This document shows, in pieces, positions 38,324 to 46,170 of a stretch of DNA of 64,000 nt. A program made the translations under genes and the position numbers. Location of the stretch: positions 1,054,001-1,118,000 of the forward strand of contig CAWFSJ010000001.1 of the NCBI GenBank assembly GCA_963818505.1, in the 5' to 3' direction. The notes under the pieces were generated by a model, which saw nothing but the letters and a program-made list of their open reading frames with translations, did not search any database and was not told where the DNA came from. Every line of letters begins with the position of its first letter. Position 1 is the first letter of the stretch. Source of the DNA: JADKAV01 sp963818505 (lineage in GTDB: Bacteria; Actinomycetota; Actinomycetes; S36-B12; UBA10799).

Positions 38324-38908
38324 ATGCCGCCTCGCGGATGCTCTACGCAGACAACCGGACCGTTGCGCTCTGGTTTCACGACTTCCAGACGGAGCCCGGC
38401 GCTGAGAATCTTCAGCGGCCTGATCGGCTTGTTCACGATCGCCTGTGCTGCCGCCACACTCAGTTCCGCGCCCGCCCCTGCCACAGACGTCGACGCCCTC
38501 TTCCTGCCGGCCTCGGGGGTCGATTCACTGCTGCCGGCCGGTTACAGCAATCCCCGCGGCACTGAGGCTGCTGTTCGCTGGGCCCTCTCACAAGTCGGGG
38601 TCAACCGGGATAGCGGCTTCTGTCTGCGCTTCGTCGACCTTGCGTACGGCCGGACGTCGGGACCAGCCTCGGCGCATCAGGTGTGGACGCTGTCTGACAC
38701 GTCCTTGCACCACTCGACCGGAACCCCACCCCGGGGTTCGGTCGTAGTGTGGTCCAGCGACATCGGCGGAGGCCACGGTCACATCGCCATCTCGCTCGGG
38801 GACGGCACGATGGTCTCCACCACCTCGGGGGCGGTGGCGATCCTGCCTATACAGGGATTTGCCGACTCGGCGTATCTGGGCTGGATGCCGCCCTACTTCT
38901 ACGTGTGA
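38324..38908 (+). CDS. Secreted NlpC/P60- or CHAP-like cysteine amidase
   Basis: A 194-aa protein with a hydrophobic export signal (about residues 25-48), then a papain-like domain. The cysteine in GFCLRFVDLAYG and the histidine in GHGHIAISLGDG form the likely catalytic pair, with an aromatic-rich end. Such enzymes cut peptidoglycan and often accompany conjugation systems to open the wall. It diverges from the pilin-like gene by 132 bp. The start is uncertain, since the open frame continues upstream and no clear ribosome site was seen. Confidence 0.68.
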   Translation: MPPRGCSTQTTGPLRSGFTTSRRSPALRIFSGLIGLFTIACAAATLSSAPAPATDVDALFLPASGVDSLLPAGYSNPRGTEAAVRWALSQVGVNRDSGFCLRFVDLAYGRTSGPASAHQVWTLSDTSLHHSTGTPPRGSVVVWSSDIGGGHGHIAISLGDGTMVSTTSGAVAILPIQGFADSAYLGWMPPYFYV

Positions 38909-39052
38909 GGCCATCGCGGGACAGCGGTGATGAGCGTCGGATGCGGCCAGCGGACCGGGGACGGTGCCCGGCGTGCCTCCGACGTGCGTGTGGGCCGGCA
39001 TGCTCTGCGCGGGTTTGCACAGGCCCGGTTTCGCGGCCGATCGTTCTTGTCA

Positions 39053-39135
39053 CACCCTGCTGCGACGATGTGGTCAGGTTGCAGATCCGGGTTTGTCGGA
39101 CCCTGTTGCGACGATGCGGACAACTACAGATCGGG
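39053..39135. repeat. Imperfect direct repeat upstream of the DUF222 gene
   Basis: Two copies of about 39 bp (39053-39091 and 39097-39135) share ACCCTGNTGCGACGATG and, after a variable stretch, CAGATC-GGG. They lie just before the DUF222-HNH coding start and may be its upstream signal or a duplicated insertion site. Confidence 0.75.
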
Positions 39136-39136
39136 G

Positions 39137-40371
39137 GTGGTGGGGGTGGGGTTTTTCGAGGTGACCCGGCAGGCGCAGCGCAGGATGGCGATCGCCGCGG
39201 ACCTGCCCGACGACCACCCCGAAATCCTGGACCAGGTGAACGGCCTGTTGGCGACTTTGCCGGACCCGCAGTTGTTGTGCGCCGAGCAGCGGGCCGGGTC
39301 GATGAGCGCGGTGCAGGGTTTACGCAACCGGTTGGACGCCTACCTGACCGAGTTGGCCACGGTCGCCGACGGGTGTGGGGATTCCAGGGTGTTGCACGCC
39401 GGCACCACCGGCATGCTGGTCGCGGTGGCCACCGGGGCGAATCCGCAGGCCGGGTCGGCGCTGGCGGCCCGCGGCCGGGCCCTGGCCGATCTGCCCGGGG
39501 TGCGCGCGGCGTATGCCGCCGGGCGGATCAGTACCGCGCATGTGGCGGCGATCACCGCCCACGCCGGGCGCATCGACCGGTTCGCGCTCGGTGCAGGCCG
39601 CGGTGGTCACCGTCGCCGAGGCCACCGAACCGGGCGAGTTGCGCCGGATCCTGCAGGTGCTGGTCGAGCAGTGCCGCCCCGAATCGTTGGACGCCACCCA
39701 CCAGGACCTGCACGCCAAACGCGGCATCAGTCCTGTCGGAGACGGCCAACGGCATGTTCCGCCTGGACGGCTACCTCGACCCGGTCGACGGGGCCCGGCT
39801 GCGTGACGCCCTGGCGGTGCTGATGGGCCGCACCGGGGCCGAGGACACCCGCAGCCCCGCCCAGCGCCGCGCCGATGCCCTGGCCGACCTGGTCGCCGCC
39901 GCCGCCGCGAACACCGGCCCGGGCGGGGCATGCGGGCTGTCGGTGCTGATCGATCTGGAAGACCTCACCGACGGCCAGGGCGCGGTCCTCGAAGACGGCT
40001 CGGCGTTGGGCACCCGGTTGTACGACCTGCTGACCTGCACCGCGATCATCTCGGTGATCCTCGGCGTGCACCGCGCCGGGGTGTTCGTCCCGCTAGCCCT
40101 GGGCCGGGGCAAACGGGTGGCCACCGACGCCCAATGGCGGGCCCTCATCGCCCGCGACCGGGGCTGCATCCGCTGCGGACGGGCCCCCCGCTACTGCCAG
40201 GCCCACCACATCCACCACTGGCGCCACGGCGGGCTCACCGACCTCGAAAACCTGGTCCTGATGTGTTCGCGATGCCACCACGACCTGCACTTCGGCACCT
40301 ACACCATCACCATCACCGACGGCATCCCACACATCACCCCCACCACACGGGCACCACCGGCGGCCGCCTAG
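39137..40371 (+). pseudogene. DUF222-HNH endonuclease, two +1 frameshifts
   Basis: Three frames must be joined to read one protein of about 410 aa. Frame 1 covers EVTRQAQRRMAIAADL to IDRFAL. Frame 2 covers VQAAVVTVAEATEPGELRR to HAKRGIS. Frame 3 covers LSETANGMFRLDGYLDP to the HNH nuclease (CIRCGRAPRYCQAHHIHHW and LVLMCSRCHHDLHFG). The shifts map to an extra G at about 39590 and an extra C at about 39731. The family is the actinobacterial 13E12-like repeat protein group, which is often multicopy. Candidate starts are GTG at 39137, 39140, 39146 or 39161. It is either decayed or damaged by sequence errors. Confidence 0.88.
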
Positions 40372-40497
40372 GCCGGGCCACCAGCGAGACCATCCGCGGA
40401 CATGAGTCCGAACTGAGAAGGTGCCCGACCGGTCAGCACCGCACAAGCCCGCCCGAAACACGAAGAACCGGGCACCAAGGCCCAGTTCCGTGATTGG

Positions 40498-40570
40498 TGC
40501 GCCGCCAGGGACTCGAACCCCGAACCCGCTGGTTAAGAGCCAGCTGCTCTGCCAATTGAGCTAGCGGCGC
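40498..40570 (-). tRNA. tRNA-Lys (CTT anticodon)
   Basis: A 73-nt cloverleaf: acceptor GCGCCGC / GCGGCGC, anticodon stem GCTGG / CCAGC with loop CTCTTAA, T-arm GGGTTCGAGTCCC, discriminator A. CCA is encoded at 40495-40497. Its 3' end faces the conjugation-type region, the orientation used by tRNA-integrating islands. Confidence 0.97.
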
Positions 40571-40648
40571 AACGTGCACGAGCATATCAGCCGGTGGCTG
40601 TCGGGGCGCCCACTGGGATCTACGCGAGACCGACCCGTTCGACCCTGT

Positions 40649-40957
40649 TTAGAGGTACAGGCCGGTCTCTTCACGATCGACATGTTCCGCGGCCACCGCA
40701 TGCACGTCACGCTCACGCAGAAGCACGTAACTGCTGCCCTGCAGTTCGACCACCGCGCGGTCCTCGGGCTCGTACAACACCCGGTCGCCATTGGCCATGT
40801 GACGCACGTTCGGACCGGCTGCCACCACGGTGGCCCACGTCAAACGTTTGCCCACAGACGCGGTTGCGGGGATCAGGATGCCGCCGGTGGACTGGCGCTC
40901 ACCGTCCACTTCGGCGCTGACCAGAACCCGGTCGTGGAGCAACTTGATGGGAACCAT
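40649..40957 (-). CDS. GroES-like co-chaperonin
   Basis: A 102-aa Cpn10-fold protein. It begins IKLLHDRVLVSAE, has the mobile-loop region with GGILIPATA and the roof and second-strand features ATVVAAGP and GDRVLYEPEDRAVVELQG. No groEL is adjacent, so it may be an additional or divergent GroES. The ATG at 40957 shares bases with the DUF3618 stop (TGATG), so both are translated together. Confidence 0.85.
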   Translation of the reverse strand: MVPIKLLHDRVLVSAEVDGERQSTGGILIPATASVGKRLTWATVVAAGPNVRHMANGDRVLYEPEDRAVVELQGSSYVLLRERDVHAVAAEHVDREETGLYL

Positions 40958-41292
40958 CAGTTGCCGCGCGACCTCCAGACGCGACGCACGACCAGCAGTC
41001 CGACGACCACACCGACAGTCATCGCCACACGGTCCACGCGCACTGCGCCGTACTCATCGGTGTAGAACGACTTCACCTTCTGGATCTGGCGGTTCGCGAT
41101 GTTCTTGGGTTGCGCGGCGAACTTCAACTCGTCCAGCGTGGCCGACAGGCGAGCGCGCGTCGCGTCCATGTCGGACTCGATGTCGGCCATCGAACGGGGC
41201 GCGGGCTGGGCCTGGCCTTTGACGACCTTCGGCGATTGCTTGTCGATCTCGGTGGAACCGGCGGGCACCACGGCGTCGGCGGAATCAGGCAT
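40957..41292 (-). CDS. DUF3618 membrane protein
   Basis: A 111-aa protein. The family signature ADIESDMDATRARLSATLDEL lies at about residues 35-55, followed by a basic linker and one C-terminal helix (AMTVGVVVGLLVV). DUF3618 proteins are small actinobacterial membrane proteins without an established function. The ATG lies 6 nt below a TAGAGT box. It is coupled to the GroES-like gene downstream. Confidence 0.88.
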   Translation of the reverse strand: MPDSADAVVPAGSTEIDKQSPKVVKGQAQPAPRSMADIESDMDATRARLSATLDELKFAAQPKNIANRQIQKVKSFYTDEYGAVRVDRVAMTVGVVVGLLVVRRVWRSRGN

Positions 41293-41296
41293 GGCC

Positions 41297-42028
41297 TCAC
41301 TCTATTCCCTCAGCGCGCAGAATCACCCCGTAGGGCAATTCGAGCCGAAACCGGGACAAAAGGTCAGCGTCTGTGAGCAGTTCGCGGGTCGGCCCGTCGT
41401 ACTGCACCTTGCCGTCGGCCAGCACGATGCAACGCGGGCACAACTGCCACGCGAACAGCAGATCGTGGGTGACCATCAGCATGGTGACCTCAAGGCCGGT
41501 CAGCACGTCGGCCAGTTCCCGTCGGCTTGCGGGGTCGAGGTTGGAGCTCGGTTCGTCGAGCACCAGGATGCGCGGGTCCATGCTGAGCACTGTCGCGATG
41601 GCCACCCGCCGGCGCTGCCCGAAGGACAGGTGGTGCGGCGCGCGGTCGATGGCCGAGACCATCCCCACGGCGCCCAAGGCTCGGTCCACCCGGGCGGGCA
41701 CGTCGTCCATCGCGTAGTTCGTCGGCCCGAACGCGACGTCCTGGCGCACAGTCGGCATGAACAGTTGGTCGTCGGGGTCCTGAAAGACCAGACCCACGAT
41801 GCGGCGAGTCTCCCGCACGGTGTCCGGGACCACCTGGACACCCGCCACGGCCACTGTGCCCGCCTGCGGTCGCAGCACCCCGTTGAGGTGCAGCGCGAGC
41901 GTGGTCTTGCCCGCACCATTGGGCCCGAGCAGGGCAACCCGCTCCCCCGCTTGGATGCCCAGGCTCACTGAGCGCAGGGCCGGGGTCCCATCGGGGTAGG
42001 TGTAGTCCACCCCGTCCAGTTCAATCAC
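41297..42028 (-). CDS. cbiO: Cobalt/nickel ECF transporter ATPase
   Basis: A 243-aa ABC ATPase with Walker A GPNGAGKTT, the Q-loop VFQDPDDQLF, the signature LSFGQRRRVAIA, Walker B ILVLDEPSSNLDP and the switch histidine in MVTHDL. It energises the CbiMNQ membrane complex. GTG at 42028 overlaps the cbiQ stop (GTGA); the adjacent GTG at 42031 is equally possible. It is the last gene of cbiMNQO. Whether the metal is cobalt or nickel cannot be told from the ATPase. Confidence 0.94.
   Translation of the reverse strand: MIELDGVDYTYPDGTPALRSVSLGIQAGERVALLGPNGAGKTTLALHLNGVLRPQAGTVAVAGVQVVPDTVRETRRIVGLVFQDPDDQLFMPTVRQDVAFGPTNYAMDDVPARVDRALGAVGMVSAIDRAPHHLSFGQRRRVAIATVLSMDPRILVLDEPSSNLDPASRRELADVLTGLEVTMLMVTHDLLFAWQLCPRCIVLADGKVQYDGPTRELLTDADLLSRFRLELPYGVILRAEGIE
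41299..41304 (-). promoter_or_regulatory. Putative -10 box of DUF3618-groES unit (leaderless)
   Basis: TAGAGT with a 6-nt spacer to ATG 41292, located just after the cbiO stop. Confidence 0.5.
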
Positions 42029-42780
42029 CACTGCGTGACCGCCACAGCCAGCAGGATCAGGGCGGCGCTCACGGGCAGCGCGGCGGCCAGCCACCAGGGA
42101 CCGGCACTTCCCGCCGCGGGTGCCGGCAGCCGTCCGTCGTAGCCCCGGCTTACCAGCGCGAGGTGGACACGCTCACCGCGTTCGAAGGAGCGGACGAACA
42201 GTGCGCCCAAGCCGGAGGCCAGCACCGGCCAGGACCGCATCGACCCCGTCCTCATCCCGCGGGCAGCTTGGGCAGTGCGCATGCGCGCGTACTGATCGGC
42301 GACCACGTCGACGTAGCGGACGAAGAACGTGAAGATCGCCACGACAGGTTGCGGCAGGCGTAAGGCCTGCAACCCTGCCACCAAGTCGACGGGCAACGTG
42401 GTGGCCGCCAGCAATGTGGCGGCCATCATGCCCAGCGTGGCCTTGGCCAGGATGTTCCACGCGGCCCACATGCCGGGCACGGAAAGTCCAGCCCAGCCGC
42501 TGGGTTCGGGGCCGACGAAGGGCAACACCAGAGCGAACAGCACGAACGGCACCTCGATGACCAGACCGGTGAGCACGCGTCGGGCCGGCACCCGTGACAC
42601 CGCCAGGGCAGCGCCCAGCAGCAGGGCGTAGCCGGCGAAGGCCGGTATCCACTCCCGGGGCGTCACCACGACCACCACCACGAATGCCACGATCGCGACG
42701 AGTTTGGCCTGCGGGCTGACCCTGTGCGTGACTGACGCGGTGTCGACGTAACCGCGCTGCAGGAGTCCGGTCTGGCTCAG
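42025..42780 (-). CDS. cbiQ: Cobalt/nickel ECF transporter membrane subunit CbiQ
   Basis: The transmembrane coupling (T) component. The conserved C-terminal coupling helix contains RMRTAQAARGMR; a second coupling region is ERGERVHLALVSRGYDGR. The first GTG (42690) would delete the family-conserved THRVSPQAKLVAIVAF start. Extending in frame gives no ATG, GTG or TTG before the cbiN stop; a CTG at 42780 overlapping that stop (CTGA) would give 251 aa including this region. The CTG start is inferred. Confidence 0.88.
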   Translation of the reverse strand: MSQTGLLQRGYVDTASVTHRVSPQAKLVAIVAFVVVVVVTPREWIPAFAGYALLLGAALAVSRVPARRVLTGLVIEVPFVLFALVLPFVGPEPSGWAGLSVPGMWAAWNILAKATLGMMAATLLAATTLPVDLVAGLQALRLPQPVVAIFTFFVRYVDVVADQYARMRTAQAARGMRTGSMRSWPVLASGLGALFVRSFERGERVHLALVSRGYDGRLPAPAAGSAGPWWLAAALPVSAALILLAVAVTQW

Positions 42781-43064
42781 GGCCGACGCGCCCGGATGAG
42801 GTAGAACAGGCCGAAGCCGGCCGCTGCGGTCACCGCCAGTCCGATGAGGCCCGCAGCAGCGCCGCCTGTGCGCTCGTTACCCAAACCGGTCAGCGAGTAC
42901 CCGGCCAGCGGTGATGTGGACGTGGCCGATTCCCGCTGCTGGGCAGCGATGCCATGGTCGGCCGCGACCTTGTTCAGGCCGTCCGGCTGCGCCGAGGCAT
43001 AGAAGCTCAGAACGGCCGCCAGAACTACGGCCACCAACCCACCGACAATGAGGATTCGCTTCAT
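42777..43064 (-). CDS. cbiN: Cobalt/nickel transporter accessory protein CbiN
   Basis: A 95-aa protein with two helices (about 4-23 and 70-90) and the extracytoplasmic stretch SAQPDGLNKVAADHG, the PDGL signature of CbiN/PDGLE-type subunits. CbiN assists metal insertion into CbiM. The ATG at 43064 overlaps the cbiM stop, and its own stop is overlapped by the presumed cbiQ CTG, so all four genes are translationally chained. Confidence 0.92.
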   Translation of the reverse strand: MKRILIVGGLVAVVLAAVLSFYASAQPDGLNKVAADHGIAAQQRESATSTSPLAGYSLTGLGNERTGGAAAGLIGLAVTAAAGFGLFYLIRARRP

Positions 43065-43762
43065 ACCGGGACAACCTCGGGTCTCGCGGCGGGTTGGGCC
43101 AACCTTGTGCCGGCGACACCCGCCACGATGTCCGGCCTGGCCGCCAAGACCGACGCCACCACCAGTCCGGTGACGATGCCTTCACCGATGCCGATCAGCA
43201 CATGTACGCCGCCCATGGCCGCGGCCACTGCCGTCAACGACACGGGCGCGGTACCGCCGAGGGCGTACTCGGCGACGAACGCCATGGCTGCCACCGGAAC
43301 CGACACGAACGCGGCCACACCTGCGACGATCGCCGCACCCTTGACCGAACGCACCAATCGCACCCCGAGCCGGAACACCAGCCAGCCCACAACCACCGTC
43401 ACTATGCCCATGTTGAGCACGTTGATTCCGATGGCCGAAAGCCCGCCGTCGGCGAACAGTAAGGCCTGCACGACCAGCACTACAGTGATCACCAGCATGC
43501 CCGCCCACGGCCCGACGAGGATCGCCGCGAGCGCCCCGCCAAGCAGGTGACCGCTCGTGCCCGCTGCGACCGGGAAATTGATCATCTGGGCGGCGAAGAT
43601 GAAGACGGCGGTCAAGCCGGCCAGCGGAGCGGTGCGGTCATCGAGATCCGTGCGGGCCTTGACCACGGCCAGCGTCAAGATGATGGCACTGAGCACGAAC
43701 GCGGCGGCACTGACGGGCAGATCGATGAAGCCGTCAGGCACATGCATGGCCACCAGATTCAT
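43061..43762 (-). CDS. cbiM: Cobalt/nickel ECF transporter substrate-binding subunit CbiM
   Basis: The S component that binds the metal. It contains MHVPDGFIDLPVS near the N-terminus, the FPVAAGTSGHLLGG loop with the ligand histidine, and seven or so helices. ATG at 43762 sits 7 nt below TATGCT (leaderless); ATG at 43747 would begin at the Met-His that binds metal in characterised homologues, so the start matters for function. A 21-bp palindrome covers the -35 region, which implies metal-responsive repression. Confidence 0.93.
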   Translation of the reverse strand: MNLVAMHVPDGFIDLPVSAAAFVLSAIILTLAVVKARTDLDDRTAPLAGLTAVFIFAAQMINFPVAAGTSGHLLGGALAAILVGPWAGMLVITVVLVVQALLFADGGLSAIGINVLNMGIVTVVVGWLVFRLGVRLVRSVKGAAIVAGVAAFVSVPVAAMAFVAEYALGGTAPVSLTAVAAAMGGVHVLIGIGEGIVTGLVVASVLAARPDIVAGVAGTRLAQPAARPEVVPV

Positions 43763-43769
43763 ACTGCCC

Positions 43770-43775
43770 AGCATA
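43770..43775 (-). promoter_or_regulatory. Putative -10 box of cbiMNQO
   Basis: TATGCT with a 7-nt spacer to ATG 43762. Confidence 0.5.
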
Positions 43776-43781
43776 GGCCCT

Positions 43782-43802
43782 TATTGCGAATGGTTCGCAA
43801 TA
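43782..43802. promoter_or_regulatory. 21-bp palindromic operator candidate for cbiMNQO
   Basis: TATTGCGAA-TGG-TTCGCAATA, perfectly symmetric 9-bp arms, between divergent cbiM and bcp. It overlaps the expected -35 position of the cbiM promoter. Size and A/T-edged symmetry fit a Fur-superfamily (Nur/Zur-like) repressor site, but the regulator is not identified. Confidence 0.65.
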
Positions 43803-43842
43803 GTCGTTCGGACCTCCGATTGCCGACCCACTAAGGCAACCC

Positions 43843-43848
43843 TAAACT
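43843..43848 (+). promoter_or_regulatory. Putative -10 box of bcp (leaderless)
   Basis: TAAACT with a 7-nt spacer to ATG 43856. Confidence 0.5.
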
Positions 43849-43855
43849 GTCCAAC

Positions 43856-44331
43856 ATGACCGACAATGTCCGACTCGAAGCCGGAACCGCTGCCCCTGAC
43901 TTCAGCCTTCTCGACGACGCCGGCAACACCGTGAGCCTTTCCGATTTCGGGGGCTCCACTCTGGTCCTTTACGCCTACCCGGCCGCGATGACCCCGGGCT
44001 GCACAACGCAGGCTTGCGACTTCCGCGACTCCCTCGACGCCCTCGCAGCGGCCGGCGTACGGGTGGTTGGCATCTCACCGGATAAGCCCGAGAAACTCGC
44101 CAAGTTCCGCGAGCGCGACGGCATCACCTTCCCGCTGGTCAGCGACCCCGACCATGTCGTGCTCGAGGCCTACGGCGCGTGGGGTGAGAAGAACCTCTAC
44201 GGCAAGAAGTACATCGGCGTGATCCGCTCCACGTTCGTGATCGATCCGGACGGCAAGATCGAGCACGCGATGTACAACGTGCAAGGCGAAGGGCCATGTC
44301 GCCAAGTTGCGCAGCGAACTCGGGGATCTGA
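43856..44331 (+). pseudogene. bcp: Thioredoxin-dependent thiol peroxidase Bcp, two +1 frameshifts
   Basis: An atypical 2-Cys peroxiredoxin with peroxidatic C49 (MTPGCTTQACDF) and resolving C54. The reading frame is intact to about codon 143, then breaks. Removing one G at 44285-44286 restores NVQAKGHVAKLRSEL, and removing one G from GGGG at 44322-44325 gives the usual LGI ending and a 157-aa protein, the normal family length. As written, the first frame runs on through tRNA-Leu with unrelated residues. Two independent G gains in a 40-bp stretch suggest sequencing error rather than true loss. Confidence 0.88.
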
Positions 44332-44371
44332 CCTCAGCGGCCGATGCGCCCGCAATTACCCTGGTAAGGCC

Positions 44372-44453
44372 GCGGGTGTGGCGGAATTGGCAGACGCGCA
44401 GGATTTAGGTTCCTGTGTCTACGGACGTGGGAGTTCAAGTCTCCCCACCCGCA
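44372..44453 (+). tRNA. tRNA-Leu (TAG anticodon)
   Basis: An 82-nt type II tRNA: acceptor GCGGGTG / CACCCGC, anticodon stem CAGGA / TCCTG with loop TTTAGGT, a long variable arm and T-arm GGAGTTCAAGTCTCC; discriminator A. CCA is not encoded. Confidence 0.96.
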
Positions 44454-44618
44454 CGCTGTCCCCAATGGACGAAGGCAGGTTGCCCGCTCTGATCTACTGC
44501 TCGTCCACCGCCTTCTTCAGCCGCACCATGTTGTCCCGTCATTGCCCAGACACCTCTCAAGATCGCGGACTCGTGGCAATCAGGAATGGCAGATGCACCA
44601 GCGGACGACGTCGTTCTG

Positions 44619-45134
44619 TCAGATGTAACCCCGCCACCGCTGCGCCGGCTCGATCTGAGCATCTTCGAGCATCCGCGTGAGCCGGCTCCACGCATTCCGG
44701 CCCTCACAACGATCTCGCACAAGAACGAGCACCAGGGCACGCCAATCGCCGATCAGGTAACACACGGCGGGTTCTGCCCATATGCCTTGATGTGCGTAGA
44801 CATGGTCGTTCACCCAGGTCAGGGGAATCCCGGGTCGACAGTCGGCAGGCGGCGGCCCCTCTGGTTCCGGCGCCATAGCAATGCCGTTGGCATTGCAGTA
44901 GGACGCGAATCGTTCCCATTCGCCCAAGAACCTGTCATCCACCAGCCAGTCGAGCAGTCGCGTCTGCTCAGGGATGTCGATACCCCTACCCATGTAGTCA
45001 CTATCGCCGTAATCCTCAAATGCTGCGTGCAGTGTCTGGTCGTCAATCCAGGCGAGCACAACGCCGTAATCCGGCCCGAACATGTGTCTTGAAGATCCTG
45101 TGCTCTCAAGAACCACTCGCCGCATGCCACTCAT
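44619..45134 (-). CDS. Hypothetical protein
   Basis: A 171-aa acidic, tryptophan-rich soluble protein from ATG 45134 (45125 is possible). No family was recognised. It has no signal peptide or membrane helix; the middle part reads RLLDWLVDDRFLGEWERFASY. It lies 165 bp after tRNA-Leu on the opposite strand and downstream of the zeta-like kinase gene, separated by 157 bp without a visible feature. Existence is moderately likely because the frame is open for more than 200 codons with plausible composition. Confidence 0.5.
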   Translation of the reverse strand: MSGMRRVVLESTGSSRHMFGPDYGVVLAWIDDQTLHAAFEDYGDSDYMGRGIDIPEQTRLLDWLVDDRFLGEWERFASYCNANGIAMAPEPEGPPPADCRPGIPLTWVNDHVYAHQGIWAEPAVCYLIGDWRALVLVLVRDRCEGRNAWSRLTRMLEDAQIEPAQRWRGYI

Positions 45135-45291
45135 GGTGGACACCTTGGTGCAACAGAACCTGCTCACGCAAAGCGCCACCTCGAAGGCGGGTGTCTCCGT
45201 TGCTCGGGGAGGCAGTGAGATCCGCCGACTGGCGCGTTGGACCTGCCGTCTGGTGCCCACACAAGGGGCACCTTCCTCGACGCGGGCCGGA

Positions 45292-45870
45292 TCATCTCCC
45301 GAGTTCGGCGGGGGTCCACGCCGACCAATCAGGTGAGCCGGCTAGTTCGACGTGCTGGTAGATGGCGATCAAACGAAGCGGTGTCGCTGCCCGGCTGTTG
45401 TCGTAGCGATGCGTGCGTTCGGCAAGAGAACGAGCCTGTGCCACCAAGTTCCACAGCCGCTGGAAGCGCTCCCGGATCTTCTCCTCCGGCACCGCATGGC
45501 CACCACGTCGCACACGGTCCCTGACTCGCGCGACAGAAAGGTCCTCCGGGACGAGGACGACATGCAAATGCACTTGGTAATCCGCTGCCTGAGCATCGTG
45601 GATCAGGGCGAGTTTGCTCGGGTGACTGAACACGGTTTCGGTGATGAACGACGTGCCTGCCGCGATCAGCTCCCGACGCTTCTCAGCAGCAATCCGCGAA
45701 GCTTCAAACGCGTGCTCGGCCTGGGCCGCGGGCCAACGTCGCGCCGCAATCACATCTGCGTTGACGAAAGGCAGGCGAGTGACGGGGGCGATCACGCAGA
45801 TTACCAGCGTGGTCTTACCAGCTCCGTAGGGTCCCACGATCAGGTGCAGGACGGGGTCGAAGGACGCCAC
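45292..45870 (-). CDS. Zeta-toxin-like P-loop kinase
   Basis: A 192-aa single-domain P-loop NTPase. Walker A is GPYGAGKTT (about 13-21), then FVNADVIAARRWP, an acidic metal/substrate site as in zeta/UNAG kinases, and the downstream FITETVFSHPSKLALI and RVRDRVRRGGHAVPEEKIRERF features match the zeta/YgfK-like family closely. Zeta proteins phosphorylate UDP-N-acetylglucosamine. No convincing epsilon-type antitoxin gene lies on either side, so it may be a solitary housekeeping-type kinase rather than a toxin. Confidence 0.78.
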   Translation of the reverse strand: MASFDPVLHLIVGPYGAGKTTLVICVIAPVTRLPFVNADVIAARRWPAAQAEHAFEASRIAAEKRRELIAAGTSFITETVFSHPSKLALIHDAQAADYQVHLHVVLVPEDLSVARVRDRVRRGGHAVPEEKIRERFQRLWNLVAQARSLAERTHRYDNSRAATPLRLIAIYQHVELAGSPDWSAWTPAELGR

Positions 45871-46058
45871 GGAGGCGGCAGTCAGCGCTCATCACGCGGA
45901 GGGGGCGACGAGGCGGCAGCAGCCTCTGAACGCGCAGGGGCGTACCGTCGAGCGCGGTGACCAGTTTTCTAGCGTCGCCGACAACCCTGAACCATCCCCA
46001 ACGATGCACGGATCACTCGGGATAGCGGATCCCATCGGGTGGTGCTCTCCATCGGCGG

Positions 46059-46170
46059 CGGTTTGTTGCGTTGTTACGACGGTGGGAGCGCGAGTGCGGT
46101 GTTGTTGCTGGATTTCCGTCGAGGAATCCGCAACAACGCAACACCCCGCGCTTGCCACCCACAACAGCGC
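46059..46170. repeat. Hairpin element B, copy 1
   Basis: About 110 bp. The inner hairpin is GTTGTTGCTGGATTTCC / GGAATCCGCAACAACGC, and outer, less perfect arms run from GTTGTTACGACGGTGGGAGC to GCTTGCCACC. It is homologous in reverse orientation to the element at 51372-51485. Confidence 0.85.

Noticed and set aside
38749..40371. A single 540-residue HNH protein read from 38749
   Set aside because: The first 300 codons in that frame overlap the amidase-like gene and read nonsense; the true protein needs three frames.
40495..40570. tRNA-Lys as attachment site of an integrated element with a second att copy
   Set aside because: No duplicate of the tRNA 3' end was found near 34.5 kb or elsewhere in the window, and no integrase gene is visible; kept only as a positional observation.
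43775..43855. Cobalamin riboswitch upstream of cbiM
   Set aside because: Only about 93 bp separate cbiM from bcp, the cbiM transcript appears leaderless, and no B12-box-like sequence was seen.
44332..44680. C-terminal extension of Bcp through tRNA-Leu
   Set aside because: The extension is caused by the frameshift and translates the tRNA gene; the corrected frame ends at 44331.
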